A stretch of DNA of 64,000 bases, taken from Macrocystis pyrifera. Its lineage: Eukaryota > Sar > Phaeophyceae > Laminariales > Laminariaceae. Position 1 is the stretch's first letter, and the number at the start of each line of letters is the position of its first letter. The notes beneath the pieces are model-generated. The model ran no database searches. It worked only from the letters and a program-made list of their open reading frames with translations, and was not told where the DNA came from. This document shows, piece by piece, positions 46,231-56,470 of the stretch. The position numbers and the translations under genes were made by a program. The stretch is from positions 12,703,468-12,767,467 of the forward strand of contig JASSKH010000002.1 in the NCBI GenBank assembly GCA_031763025.1. The letters run 5' to 3'.

Positions 46231-46374
46231 GCCACAAAAAAGAGTACTTTTCAGTTCCTGCCGACTGCTATTAACAATTATTCTTTCCTTCGAGAAATAC
46301 GCTAACCCGTGGCTCCCGTTTCCGCCAAAAACAGCTACACGGGTGATACCTGTGACTCCCTTTTCGCTTTGCGA

Positions 46375-46435
46375 CGCCCCCGGGATTTCACGTTACCCAC
46401 ATCCCGAAGGGGACCCTTGTACTATATACGTATTC
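46375..46435 (+). repeat. Short conserved interspersed repeat R8
   Basis: GCCCCCGGGATTTCACGTTA, CCCACATCCCGAAGGGGACC and CTTGTAC, matching 5418-5470 and, inverted, 13714-13775. Confidence 0.5.
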
Positions 46436-49400
46436 ATTTTTTTGGTCAATTCCTTGACACTTGCTACAGGCAGGTGACTTGTGGGCTTTCGTTTTTGGTT
46501 CTTAGAACGAAGAAAGTTTGGACCACTGCTGTATTTCAGCTTGATTGCGATTGGAGAAACATATAAAATTCCATCTGTACTCACAACGGTAAAGGACATA
46601 AAAGTAGCCAAAAAATGGGCCTCAGGCAAAGGTCCAACTGTGATCGGGGTGTGATGGTCCTAGCGTCTCAGTAACGGTATTGGCACGCTCCGCGCACAGG
46701 AACAGCAGCGGTACGGGCGCATTGCATTTCCCACATACGCCTGGATTCTCGTATAAATAGACTACTCAGGCACCGTTCCCGGCTCTCCGGGTGACAAGCT
46801 AAGCCATTTCATAAATCTCGACGAAGGTTTCACGTCGATAGAAGGAAAAGCAACAAAAAAAAAGCGAAAGAATACATCCCCTGTTCCATACGTAACGAGA
46901 GTAACCCCTTGACGTTGTACCTTGTTGTTACGGTTTAGGTTGGTGTCTTTTTGCCATTACGTTTCCCGGTTTCTAGACATTGTGGGAACATACTGTAGTT
47001 CTAGGCGCGTTACGATATTGGCGGGGGATTGCGCAACACAATGTTATCGTGTTAATAGCAGCTAGATTATGTATTGGCAACCGTATAGTGTATCCATAGC
47101 GAGTGAATTAAAGTTGCGATGCTATTAATAGCGGAAATACAACTGTGAATGCATTGCAACACATGACCGATAAAATACTTACATTCTGTGAGTATGTTAT
47201 CACGCAGCGGGTGACCTATTCATTTGTATCTTGCAAGAAAAATTGTTGTGACGGGCAAGATTTTCCTCCTTTTCTGAAGGGAATGACCTGCATCTGAACT
47301 ACATAACACGTACACCGACGCACGCAGAGACTCTTCGCGTCCGTGGCTAGGTTCCACGGCAAGCCGAAGAAACATCAGCTTTCCGATGATACTACTGTAC
47401 TCGTAACCGAAAATATGCGGTTGCCACTGAGCCAGCGGTGGTCGCGGGGGGTTGCGGCGCCCTTTTTGCGACGCACGTACCTTAGGAGCGTTAGAGATTC
47501 TCGCAGAACCAACCGATACGTCATACGGCCCAAATTGTACCTACAGGAATTTAGTGTCCCTGTGTATCGCTGTGGGGGATAAGTAGTCTAGATGCAAAAA
47601 CGCTCCTCAATCAAGATAGGAAAAAAAAAAATGGGCCCAAAACAATAATAACAAAACGAATAAAGTCATTACTGAGGGAATACCTGGTATTCTTCATGGG
47701 CAACCAAACAGCTCGAACTCAAACTAACGTACATTCCCAACCTAACATTACTACAAAATATATGACTACTGTTACGTACGTGCGAGTGTGCAAATTGAGT
47801 TGCAACATGTTACAGATGGGTGACGTACCGGCGGGGTTTCATGGAAGCACTACGCGTTTTTCTCCAGGGATGCCTTTTAAATACCTCGTGTTTTGGGCGT
47901 TCACAAATATGGAGGCGACTTTTTCGGGATTCCAATTTGTATCCTCCTCTCCCGGGGATATCCTAGTATGTGCCCCCTTGTGCGAAAAAGTCTATTCAAC
48001 CCATGTGAAACACGGGTATTCTGTTACTTCGCGACTCTGTTTCAACTGTAACACTCCAGTGGTGTTACGGGTACGTACCCCAGAGAGCAAAACGGTAACA
48101 TGGCAACATTATGCTGTAGCAATTACAGGTCTAACCGTTGCGTCCTACATGACGTTTCGGCTACGTAACTGTCAAAGTCAAGTATTAAATATGAGTAGCA
48201 TCATAACAAAGTGTTCAAGACACGTCCGCTTTTAAACTAACATCCTGACAAAGTGTTGCAGATTGACCGCTCCGACTGCAACGTTGCTACCAACGTCAAG
48301 TGTCGCGTTATCCGAACCTGAGGCAGCATGACGGGGAGCTAAATAACGCCGTGTTCGTAGTTCTGGCCACTGTGCTAATGCTCGACAGGGTGTTTACGTG
48401 TAACACTATGTCAGGTGTCAGCAATGCTGGCCAACATGTTAATGATATGATAGGGCGATATGTCTCACAACCCTCTCAAGGTTATGTTCAACACTCCTTA
48501 GACAGTAAGGTAAATAAATCAAGCTAGTAAATGAGTCGTTTATCGACCTGGCCATGTTGTTGGTAGCTTTCGTGTTTGGACAAATCCTAACAATGTGTTG
48601 CGGTGTAGTACAAGCACTGATACAAGCACCGATCACTGCGTAACATGATGTTACCGTACCAAAGCCGATGAGATCGGGAAGGAACACGTTAAGGCGCGTG
48701 CAGGTTCGTGGGTTTGCAAATAATCCTGTTACCGAGTTACCCTGATTGCTCCTCCAGTACGAACACTCTATTAGGAAATAGCCAGCCGCTACTTTAGGAC
48801 CCATAGCGTAGATGAGTACTATTCGAGCATTATGGTATCCTTCAATACGATCTACTCGTATTGAGGTGGAAAGCGCCAGTAGCAAGATGTTGCTTATGCA
48901 ATGATGTTGCTACTTTTCTCAGTGGTAGTGATATATGTGCTGCTTCTGCCGCGGTGCTGCTGCTGGTGTGGTGTTCCGTGTGCGCCGAAAGCAACGAACC
49001 CTGAGCTCTACGCACCCTTCTTAGAACACGCCAGCGCAACTCCATCAACACCCACGCCCGTGTGCTAGCAGCAGCGAAGCCAGCTGTTGGGGCGAACCTC
49101 CACCAGAACTCCGTTTTATGTGTAAGAACTACTGTTATGTCCTAATCGATAAAAACCAGAATACAACACTATTTCCTATGTGAGGCACGTTCCATGCTAA
49201 ATCGAAACGCCGTACGGTTGCCTGCTACATGCTACCATGTCCAAGAGCATTAAATACCTGGTAGACGTTGAGTGAACCAGCAAGAATTCAATACCACTTC
49301 CTCTATGAAGTACGCTAAATACCGAACGAAACCAAATTACCCTCCTATTTCTTACTTAACGATGCTCAATACCACCTGTCCCAACTAGGATACCTCAACA

Positions 49401-49610
49401 TATCCTGTATTAAACTTAGTCTGGTGACATTTCCAATATAAACCGGATTGCCGTACAGGTTCCTATATGAAGCATGTCCTTAAACTAAATGCAATACAAA
49501 TCAGAAAGCGGTATCATTCCGATATCAATCATGTTCGATACAAATTCCAATATAAACCAAAAAAATACGTATTGTTGATCGTACCTAAGTCATGTTCTGT
49601 ACCATTTACT
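46436..49610. other. Mostly unique sequence, no recognised gene
   Basis: Apart from the ORF at 47696-48235, no frame stands out. TACCTGGTA motifs lie at about 47683 and 49256. Confidence 0.4.
47696..48235 (+). CDS. Hypothetical ORF, 179 codons; unrecognised
   Basis: ATG start at 47696, stop at 48233-48235. The composition is unbiased, unlike the repeat-driven ORFs in this window, with a C-terminal half that includes several Cys (CAPLCEKVYS, RLCFNCNTPVVL) and a hydrophobic stretch (YAVAITGLTVASYMTF). No signal peptide, domain, splice evidence or copy elsewhere. Length alone makes it mildly unusual; it may be chance. Confidence 0.2.
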   Translation: MGNQTARTQTNVHSQPNITTKYMTTVTYVRVCKLSCNMLQMGDVPAGFHGSTTRFSPGMPFKYLVFWAFTNMEATFSGFQFVSSSPGDILVCAPLCEKVYSTHVKHGYSVTSRLCFNCNTPVVLRVRTPESKTVTWQHYAVAITGLTVASYMTFRLRNCQSQVLNMSSIITKCSRHVRF

Positions 49611-49618
49611 ATTGTAGA

Positions 49619-49688
49619 GCAGGGCAAGGGTTGCCCTGCTGTTCCCTAGGTGTTACCTTATTGTAAGGCAGGGCAAGGGTTGCCGCGC
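49619..49688 (-). other. Tandem terminal hairpins of copy B
   Basis: Two hairpins 49 bp apart. The first (49619-49639) has perfect 9-nt arms, GCAGGGCAA and TTGCCCTGC, around GGG. The second (49668-49688) has GCAGGGCAA opposite TTGCCGCGC. Each is followed on the plus strand by TGTTCCCTAGG(T/G)(G/T)TT. On the element's strand these are its last bases. Confidence 0.7.
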
Positions 49689-50177
49689 TGTTCCCTAGGG
49701 TTTTACATATAACAAAACGTTGGCCGGCGGTATTCCAATTCTCTCGCGACGTCGATATTTGCCACGTAGAATATTACTTGTTTGCAGATGCTGCTGTTGC
49801 CGCTATTTCGAAGCAAAAAAACATAAGCAAAGCATCACAGTCGCATCGCGCAGATTGGGATGACTTCGACGTGTCGCGAACACACCCACACCAAATAAAA
49901 CGCTGCCGTGAGTCAAAGATGACAAAAGGCATACAAGTTGACTTTTCGCCGATGATCGTCACGTACATGCACCCCGTAAACAACACTCTGTCGACCGAAC
50001 AGTTAATATAAATGTAGCCGCGCAGAACTCGAAAGGCTGGACGCGCCGTGCAACATTTCTGCAAAATGCGTTCTAGCAAAAAGAGGGAAACAAGAAAGCA
50101 GGCAGTCCTAATCGAGAAGCAATATCACATCAAAAACCAAAACGTTTCAACACACATGTGAAGAACACGTGAGACGC

Positions 50178-52040
50178 TCAAGGCGGCGGCACGTCGGAGT
50201 CGAGTCGGCAAGGCACAGATGCGCTCCCCACGTCGTAGTGGCCAGGACTTCGGTAAGGCGGAGGTATGATGGGTCCTTGTCTAGTCGCCTCGATTATGTT
50301 CGCGCGTTCTTGGCTTGCGCGTTCATGGCAGCTAGCACTACGGTATGGTGTCGTTTGAGCCTGGGGAACAGGCAAGGTCATAGACTTTCGAAGGTAGACA
50401 TACGTATGCTGCAAACCATGATACCAATCATAGTCGAAATCGTCGCAAGACGTGGTACTCCCCCATAGTATGCAATCGTACTTCAACCACCGCCCTCTCG
50501 AACGCAATTGGGTCACGAAATGGTTCGGAATGGAGTAGATGACAGCTACGAGGCAGTACTCAACGCTTATCATGAAAATGGGTGACGGTGCTGGCGGCTC
50601 TCGGGCGTCCTCGCAAACGTCTACACGTGCAGACGCGAACAAAACGCGATCTGGGGCGTTGTCCGCACTCCAAGGAAGAATCGACCATATGGATGTGCTG
50701 ATGTGCCGGGCGCAGCTCTCGTCGCAGGGGGGGCACGGAGCAGGTCCAGGAAATGAGAAGTCGGAGGCGGCTCCGGTTAGGAACAAGGCATTGACTGCAT
50801 CCTGGAGTGACCGGGCCGGTCCGTGCGGAATCAAGACTGGTGCGGGATCTCGCCATCGTGCACATTGGGATGCGGTTATCTCGATATGGCCATGGTCTTC
50901 GATATGGCAATCGGTAGTGTAGTGCCAGTTGAATCCGAGAGCCGTCCGAGTGAACATGATACGAGCATGCCATTCCACGACGTCACCTGGCCACCCGCTG
51001 TTGGGGTGGAGTTGATCATCAGGTCGAAGGGTGATCGCTTCGTATATGGAGCCTGGCGTTCCCATTACGGATCCTGCGCCCGGTAGGCCGCTACTACCAA
51101 GGATCTTGTCACGTGCTTGAGCCAAAGAATCCTGCATTCCGCCAAAGAATGCGACGCATATCGAACGAAATGATACAATACGTTTAGATAACACATGAAA
51201 GCACAACGTAGTATTTATGGATATGGATACCTGCGGGCGCCGGTAAGCATTGGGGGGTATTATTACGACGAGATGTGGATAACAGAACAAGCAAGAACTT
51301 ACCAAGAGGGTGCGTTGGAGAGGCTTGCCGTCGAACATGCAGGCACGCACAGTCGCAAGAGTGGAGAAGAAGATGGCTCCAGCTGGTGTTGCCATGGTTG
51401 GGTTGGGGAGAGGGTGTCCTTCCCAAGCAGCTATGGCGGAGGCGATGGCGGCGTTGAAGAAGCAATTGTTGTTCTCATTGGGCGGCAGAAAAGGTGAAGG
51501 GCGGATGGAGCCGGTGTCTGTTTGTCCGTCGTTGGTGTGGCATGTATAACAAGCCGGAGGACTTGTCGTGGCCGGTCGGAATGAAGAGGGATCATCCAAG
51601 AACAAGGCTAGTGTAGTCTTGTCGAGGCGTTCGAGGTAGTCGATCATAGCCGCTACATCGTCGTCCTGTGCATGGGTCAGATCGTCGAGAGTAACCGGCG
51701 ACAGCAACAAGAGCTTGCTGGCATCGGTCGCTCGGGACAGAGCGACGTAGACAGCCGCGCTGTCCATATAGCCGTCCACTGGCTTACGAATGTCGAGCAC
51801 AAGTTTAGGGATTTTTTCGCCTTGTGCTCGATAGACTAAGGAAAGAACACCAAGAGACAGAGGCACTTGCATTCTGCTATTGGTGAATTTCCGCTTGCCT
51901 TTACCAACGATGGAGAACTTCCTGTAAACCGGACAGCAGCCGATGACACCTCGAGGGAGCCTGTCCAGCTTTAGCCCAGCTCTACCGGCGGCGTCGATGT
52001 TTGGATGGCTTGAGCTATAGGTGGTGGTCCATCTGCACAT
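50178..52040 (-). CDS. Pif1/Helitron-type helicase C-terminus fused to a USP-like (C19) cysteine protease
   Basis: The ORF is 620 codons from ATG at 52040 to a stop just before 50178. Residues 57-105 carry the last helicase motifs: QVPLSLGVLSLVYRAQGEKI (motif V-like, RAQG) and DSAAVYVALSRATD (motif VI). Walker A/B are absent, because homology starts only here and an in-frame TGA lies shortly upstream in a minisatellite. Residues 189-206 (ENNNCFFNAAIASAIAAW) form a USP-type Cys box with candidate nucleophile Cys193. Residues 494-523 (EYCLVAVIYSIPNHFVTQ then LRSRGRWLKYD) form the His box with His507 and Asp522. CPPC at 436-439 may bind zinc. Residues 247-303 read as an intron (GTAAGT...TGCAG, 171 nt, phase 0), giving about 563 residues after splicing. 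Copies A and C are frameshifted homologues. Helicase plus deubiquitinase-like protease implies DNA unwinding for transposition plus removal of ubiquitin-like tags or self-processing; that is inference. Confidence 0.65.
   Translation of the reverse strand: MCRWTTTYSSSHPNIDAAGRAGLKLDRLPRGVIGCCPVYRKFSIVGKGKRKFTNSRMQVPLSLGVLSLVYRAQGEKIPKLVLDIRKPVDGYMDSAAVYVALSRATDASKLLLLSPVTLDDLTHAQDDDVAAMIDYLERLDKTTLALFLDDPSSFRPATTSPPACYTCHTNDGQTDTGSIRPSPFLPPNENNNCFFNAAIASAIAAWEGHPLPNPTMATPAGAIFFSTLATVRACMFDGKPLQRTLLVSSCLFCYPHLVVIIPPNAYRRPQVSISINTTLCFHVLSKRIVSFRSICVAFFGGMQDSLAQARDKILGSSGLPGAGSVMGTPGSIYEAITLRPDDQLHPNSGWPGDVVEWHARIMFTRTALGFNWHYTTDCHIEDHGHIEITASQCARWRDPAPVLIPHGPARSLQDAVNALFLTGAASDFSFPGPAPCPPCDESCARHISTSIWSILPWSADNAPDRVLFASARVDVCEDAREPPAPSPIFMISVEYCLVAVIYSIPNHFVTQLRSRGRWLKYDCILWGSTTSCDDFDYDWYHGLQHTYVYLRKSMTLPVPQAQTTPYRSASCHERASQERANIIEATRQGPIIPPPYRSPGHYDVGSASVPCRLDSDVPPP
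51132..51302 (-). other. Predicted phase-0 intron, 171 nt, without in-frame stop
   Basis: The donor is CTCTTG then GTAAGT (51302 downward), the acceptor ATGCAG then GATTCT (ending 51132). The length is divisible by 3 and there are no stops, so the ORF stays open if it is retained. The encoded stretch (SSCLFCYPHLVVIIPPN...) is out of character with its hydrophilic neighbours, which is why I read it as intronic. Confidence 0.6.
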
Positions 52041-52260
52041 GTTTTGGAGGCTTGAGCTACAGAAGATAGCTCATCTACACACATTTTCCCAGGCTGAGTT
52101 ATAGGAGCTACATGAGTTACAGTAGCTCATCTGCGCCCGAGATGAGCTATAGGAGATACATGAGCCACACATGTTTCCCCCGGCTTGAGCTATAGGCGGT
52201 AGCTCATCTGCACATGTTTTCGGAGCGTGAGCTATGCACAATAGATGAGCTAGCTCATGA
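52000..52260. repeat. Minisatellite 'TGAGCTATAGG...GTAGCTCATCTGCACATG'
   Basis: About five degenerate units of about 45-50 bp with GCTTGAGCTATAGG, GGTAGCTCATCTGCAC and ATGTTTT(G/C)GGAG. The array overlaps the first codons of the helicase-protease ORF, so this ORF's ATG is probably not original. Confidence 0.7.
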
Positions 52261-52784
52261 GCTGTCCGGGGTGTGCAGAAAGTTGAGTATCGACCGATCG
52301 GTTGAATTCACAGCCGACGTACAGATCCGACCAACAAAACAGGGACACATTCGACACAAGGAAAAAAACTGCTGTGAATCAACAGCCAAACCCTCTGGTC
52401 AAGAGTCACGAGCGACAGCGATAGATACAACGGTAGGTCGGTCTATAGCAGTCTACACCATCTCCACATCTGCACCCACCTCTTTTTTGAAGGCATGCTT
52501 CAACCTGGACTGCTGTGTTGTTATTGTTAGGCTTCTCGCTGCTCGTGCCGAGGTAGCTGCTTGAATCTAGCGCTTTAGACTAGACCACAAAAGAACAAAG
52601 GCTACTGCGAGGGATTTTGCTTTCGTATCTTGCTTAGCCGCGGTTCGTGGCCACGTCAGTCTCAGCCTTGGCATGTGTTCGGTACGTAAGATCGCCTGAC
52701 TTGCTGACCGGAGTATCCAACGGTTTGTATGTTTGGATGGGGTTGGACGACGCGGGTACAAGGGGATAGTTACTTATCGTCCCT

Positions 52785-53360
52785 TGAGTTGATTTTTTAA
52801 ACGTGACTCACGAGTTGCGTTTACCGCTTGCCCGTTCCACCCGTCAAAAAGAAAATAAACGAACAGCAGAGCTTCCCTCTTAACCTTGTACGCCGCCCGC
52901 CCGTCTCGCGACCACCTCATCACCGATTGGGTCCGGATAAAGTTTTCCTCCCTCTGCCACAGTGAGCGTCGTCGACTGCCTCGCGTCAAGCCCGGTGCTC
53001 ACCGTGGCCCTGCTTCGCCACTTCGACAAAGTTGGTGCTCAAACTGCATCGAAGTCTCTTTGACGTTTAGTTTGGTCGCCAAAATAAGCACCGTTTGAAA
53101 ACTATTTCGCACATCAAAACGACCCTTATATCTCGTATATGGTGCAAGCGGAGCCTCACAAGGAGGCAAGACAAATACCACTTGTGCTTCCTGCGTGTCT
53201 CGAGACACACGCGACGCCTAGCCATGCAAACGGCGAAGGCGCTCCTTGCAACACCCCCTCTGCCTGCTAGCACCCGCTGACACCCGCGGCGGCGCCGGGC
53301 TCGCCCGCGGTACCGTGTTCTGACTACACGCACGCGCACGAAACGAAATAAAATGGCTTC
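52785..53360 (+). repeat. Interspersed repeat R2 (subfamily b)
   Basis: Very similar to 29440-30000, with the same order of blocks. It has GGAGGCAAGACAAATACCAC where the other copy has GGAGGCCAGACAGAGCCCAT. Directly followed by R5. Confidence 0.75.
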
Positions 53361-53369
53361 AGATTATAT

Positions 53370-53815
53370 AAGCAACGCTCGACTCGTACCTGGTATGTTC
53401 GTATGAACACGAGTACGAGAAGGCGCTTCTATTGACGCACGCAGTGTTTGATCAAAAATATAAGCTGTACCGGGACATTGTTTGTTTGCCAGAAAACGGT
53501 ATACCTTGACAGAAAATATCATATGACTTGGGTTTGGTGTACCCCGATCACCTCGTTTTACTTTTCGTACCGTAAACTGGCAAAAACACGATGGTGTACC
53601 GTTTTGTTTCAGGAATTTTCGCAAGTGAGACGGACGGACATGGATGTTTCGCCAAGAAACGGTATACCTTGACAGAAAATGCCATCTAACTTGGGTTTGG
53701 TGTACCCTGATGGCCCGGTTTGAGTTTTTCGTAAAGAAAACTGGCAAAAAAGCGCTGGTGTCCCGTTTTTTGTCAATTTGTCCGTTAGGACAGGAAATTA
53801 ATTTTGCTTCTAGAT
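53370..53815 (+). repeat. Interspersed repeat R5, two-unit dimer
   Basis: Nearly the same as 30010-30450, including the lead GAACACGAGTACGAGAAGGC and the end TTAGGACAGGAAATTAATTT. It ends a few bases before copy C of the helicase-protease element. Confidence 0.75.
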
Positions 53816-53839
53816 ACCCTCGGGTAAACCCAGGGAATA

Positions 53840-54600
53840 ATACAAGGTTGGACGGAGGTATGGAAATTCTCTCGCGACGTAGATACTTGCTACGTAGAAT
53901 ATTACTTGTTTGAAGATCCGCTATTTCGAAGCAAAAAAAATAATAATAATATCGCAGTCGCATCGCGCAGATTGCGATGACCTCCATGTGTCGCGAACAC
54001 ACACATACCAAATAAAACGCCGCAGTAAAATCCAACATGACAAAAGGCATACAAGTAGACTTTTCGCCGATGATCGTTACGTGTATGCACCCCGTAAACA
54101 AAACTGTGTCTACCAAACAGATAATATAAATGTAGCTGCGCAGAACTCCAAGGGCTGGACGCGCCATGCAACATTTCTGCCAGATGAGTTTTAGAAAAAC
54201 GAGGGAAAGAAGAAGGCAGGTAGTGCTAATCGTGAAGCAGTGTCATACAAAAAATCAAAACGTTTCAACACACATGTAAAGAACACGTGAGACGCTCAAG
54301 ACGGCGGTACGTCGGACGCGAGTCGGCAGGGCACAGCTGCGCTCCCCACGTCGTAGAGGCCAGGACTTCGGTAAGGCGGAGGCATGATCGGTCCTTGCCT
54401 AGTTGCCTCGATTATCTCCGAGCATTCTTGGCTTGCGCGCTCATGGTAGCTAGCACTACGGTATGCTGTCGTGCGTGCCTGGCGAACAGGCAAGGTCATA
54501 GACTTTCGAAGGCAGAGGCACATATGCTGGAAATCATGCAGCGCCCGCAGTCGCCGCAGAGGGCGGAAACGGTCCAGAGCTCCCGTACGCCGCAAAAAAC
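53840..54600 (-). pseudogene. Helicase-protease element, decayed copy C
   Basis: Contains the conserved 3' non-coding region (53855-54290; AAATTCTCTCGCGACGTAGA, GAATATTACTTGTTTGAAGA, ATTTCGAAGCAAAAAAAATA) and about 75 C-terminal codons of the protease ORF, ending in SDVPPS. The coding match stops near 54535, where HMCLCLRKS is joined to unrelated Arg/Pro-rich sequence. The GCAGGGCAA hairpin is absent; the sequence at 53815-53845 instead joins the R5 tail through ACCCTCGGGTAAACCCAGGG. Truncated at both ends. Confidence 0.7.
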
Positions 54601-54651
54601 AAGTCTAGCCCAGACCCGCAAGGGGAAACCGAAGGGCAAAAACAAATCTGT

Positions 54652-54825
54652 GGACCACAGAGAGGGTCCGATCGAGACCCCGTCCGCTAAGCGCCAGCAT
54701 GTCGAGAAGATGGGACCACAGAGAGGGTCCGATCGAGACCCCGTCCGCTAAGCGGCAGCACGTCGAGTAGATGGGACCACAGAGAGGGCCCGATCGAGAC
54801 CCCGGCCGCTAAGCGGCAGCATCAT
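54652..54825. repeat. Three tandem 61-bp units
   Basis: Units start at about 54652, 54713 and 54774: GGACCACAGAGAGGG(T/C)CCGA, TCGAGACCCCG(T/G)CCGCTAA, GCG(C/G)CAGCA(T/C). They are nearly identical, so recent. A period of 61 changes reading frame each unit. A single related unit lies at 27650-27690 in copy A. Confidence 0.85.
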
Positions 54826-54828
54826 TGT

Positions 54829-55740
54829 TGGCGTGGGCCGTTATCGTCCTAATGTAAGTATCAAGAAAAGTACGAAGGAAGCACGTATTCGTACCATAGA
54901 ATTTCCGCTTTTTCTTGTGGTTTTGGTACTATAAAATTTGGTTTTGGCACTATAAATAGTGGGTACCGTAGGTTGTAGGTATCGAGAAGTCAGTATCAGT
55001 GCAGTCTCGTTTCGATCAGATGTGTAGGGTGTTAGAAGGGTAGGTTGTCTGTCGTCCTTTGTTGACGGACGTTGTTGTCGTGGGACGTTATCCAGTTTTT
55101 GTCATTGTCCGTGTATGCACTACAAATAGGAGGCACCCTGTATGGTTTCCACCTGTGTAGTATGTTAGAAGGATAGGTTGTTTGTCATTCTGTATAGTTG
55201 AAGGCCGTTGTTGACGAGGGCCGTTATCGTCCCAGTGTAAGTACGATAAAAGTATGCGGGAAATACGTATTCGTACCATCGAATTTCCGCTACATTTCTT
55301 TTGGTTTCGGTACTAGAATTTGGTTTTGGCACTATAAATAGTGGGTACCGTAGGTTGTAGGCACGGAAAAGTCAATATCACTGCTGTGTTGTTTCGACCA
55401 GCTGTGTAGGGTGTTTGAGAAGGGTGGGTTGTCTATCGTCATTCGTTGTTGTAGGCTGTTGTCGTCGGATCTTGTTATCGAGGGACGCTGACCTCAATGT
55501 GGGCGCTAAATACTGTATATCGTCCTATATAGTGTAAGTATCAAGAAAAGTACGCGGGAAGCAGGTACTCGTACCATAGAATTTCCGCTTTTTCTTTTGG
55601 TCTTGGTACTGTAAAATTTGGTTTTGGCACTATTAATAGAAATAGTGGGACCGTAGGTTGTAGGTATGGAGTTGTAGGCCGTTGTTGACGTGGGCCGCTA
55701 TCGTCATGCCTAGTGCAAGTCTCTAGAAAGGTATGTAGGA
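54829..55740. repeat. R6 tandem array, irregular units
   Basis: Units begin near 54829, 55205, 55500 and 55682 with (T)TGTTG(G/A)CG(T/A)GGGCCGTTATCG or related, then TGTAAGTATCAAGAAAAGTA, GAAGCACGTATTCGTACCAT, AGAATTTCCGCTTTTTCTT, GGTTTTGGCACTATAAATAG and TGGGTACCGTAGGTTGTAGG. One unit follows copy A (27690-27940). Here the array follows copy C, so R6 may be the 5'-side module of the helicase-protease element. Confidence 0.7.
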
Positions 55741-55750
55741 AGCACGTATT

Positions 55751-56191
55751 TTGTCATCTTGTTCATATGCACTACAAACAGGAGGCACCCCGGGTTGTAC
55801 GTATTTCGCTTTCTTCTTGCCGATTGTTGTTGTCGTGGGACGCTAACTCTTGTCGCGGTCGACCTTGTTTTTTTTCGTTTAACTATAATGGGAAATTATT
55901 TTTTCCCTTCAGCTTCCTTTTTCTGTCCTGCTGGGCGTTTCCATGAGCGATGGACGACGAAAATCTTCCTTTGTCATCTTGTTCGTATGCACTACAAATA
56001 GGAGGCACCCCGGGTTGTACGTATTTCGCTTTCTTCTTGCCGATTGTTGTTGTCGTGGGACGCTAACTCTTGTCGCGGTCGACCTTGTTTTTTTTTCGTT
56101 TAACTATAATGGGAAATTATTTTTTCCCTTCAGCTTCCTTTTTCTGTCCTGCTGGGCGTTTCCATGAGCGATGGACTACGAAAATCTTCCT
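55751..56191. repeat. Two near-identical 220-bp tandem units
   Basis: TTTGTCATCTTGTTC(A/G)TATG repeats at about 55750 and 55970, and GTATTTCGCTTTCTTCTTGC at 55801 and 56021. Only a handful of differences are visible, so the duplication is young. ORFs in both units are the same 74-80-codon frame (LYVFRFLLADCCCRGTLTLV) without recognisable function. Confidence 0.85.
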
Positions 56192-56470
56192 TCATGCTGC
56201 ACATTGTCGGATATCGTCTCGACACAAAAGAGAGCACCGCACGTAAAAAAATTTACACACATACTGTAGTACAGGTACCTGTGCACGCAGACCATTCGGA
56301 GAGACACTCTTCCTCTGTCCTGCCGGGGATTTTTATGGGCGATGGACGACAAAACTCTTCCTTCATGCCGCACATCGTCGGATATCGTCTCGACAAAAAA
56401 GACAGCACTGCACGTATAAAACTTACACACATGTACTGTGTTACATTTACTTGTGCACGTGAAACATTCC
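56157..56470. repeat. Two diverged units of about 170 bp
   Basis: ATGAGCGATGGACTACGAAA/ATGGGCGATGGACGACAAAA, then CTTCCTTCATGC(T/C)GCACAT, GTCGGATATCGTCTCGACA, AAAGA(G/C)AGCAC(C/T)GCACGTA, AACTTACACACAT and GTGCACG. A third, partial relative lies at 33820-33890. This array continues directly from the 220-bp array. Confidence 0.7.

Larger units (their letters stand above)
49619..52040 (-). mobile_element. Helicase-protease mobile element, best-preserved copy (B)
   Basis: Read on the minus strand: a 5'-truncated helicase-protease ORF (52040-50178), a conserved 3' non-coding region and a terminal hairpin (49619-49639). The hairpin region is duplicated as a second, slightly mutated hairpin at 49668-49688. 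The non-coding region 49735-50175 matches copies A (26350-26790) and C (53850-54295), including AATTCTCTCGCGACGT(C/A)GAT and TGCCACGTAGAATATTACTT. Helicase plus hairpin at the 3' end suggests the Helitron/Helentron rolling-circle class. The 5' end and the Rep nuclease are missing because homology stops at a minisatellite at about 52000-52050. Confidence 0.65.

Noticed and set aside
49774-50079. ORF in the 3' region of the helicase-protease element as a second gene
   Set aside because: The homologous frames in copies A, C and D are shifted relative to one another; similarity is nucleotide-level, fitting a 3' non-coding region.
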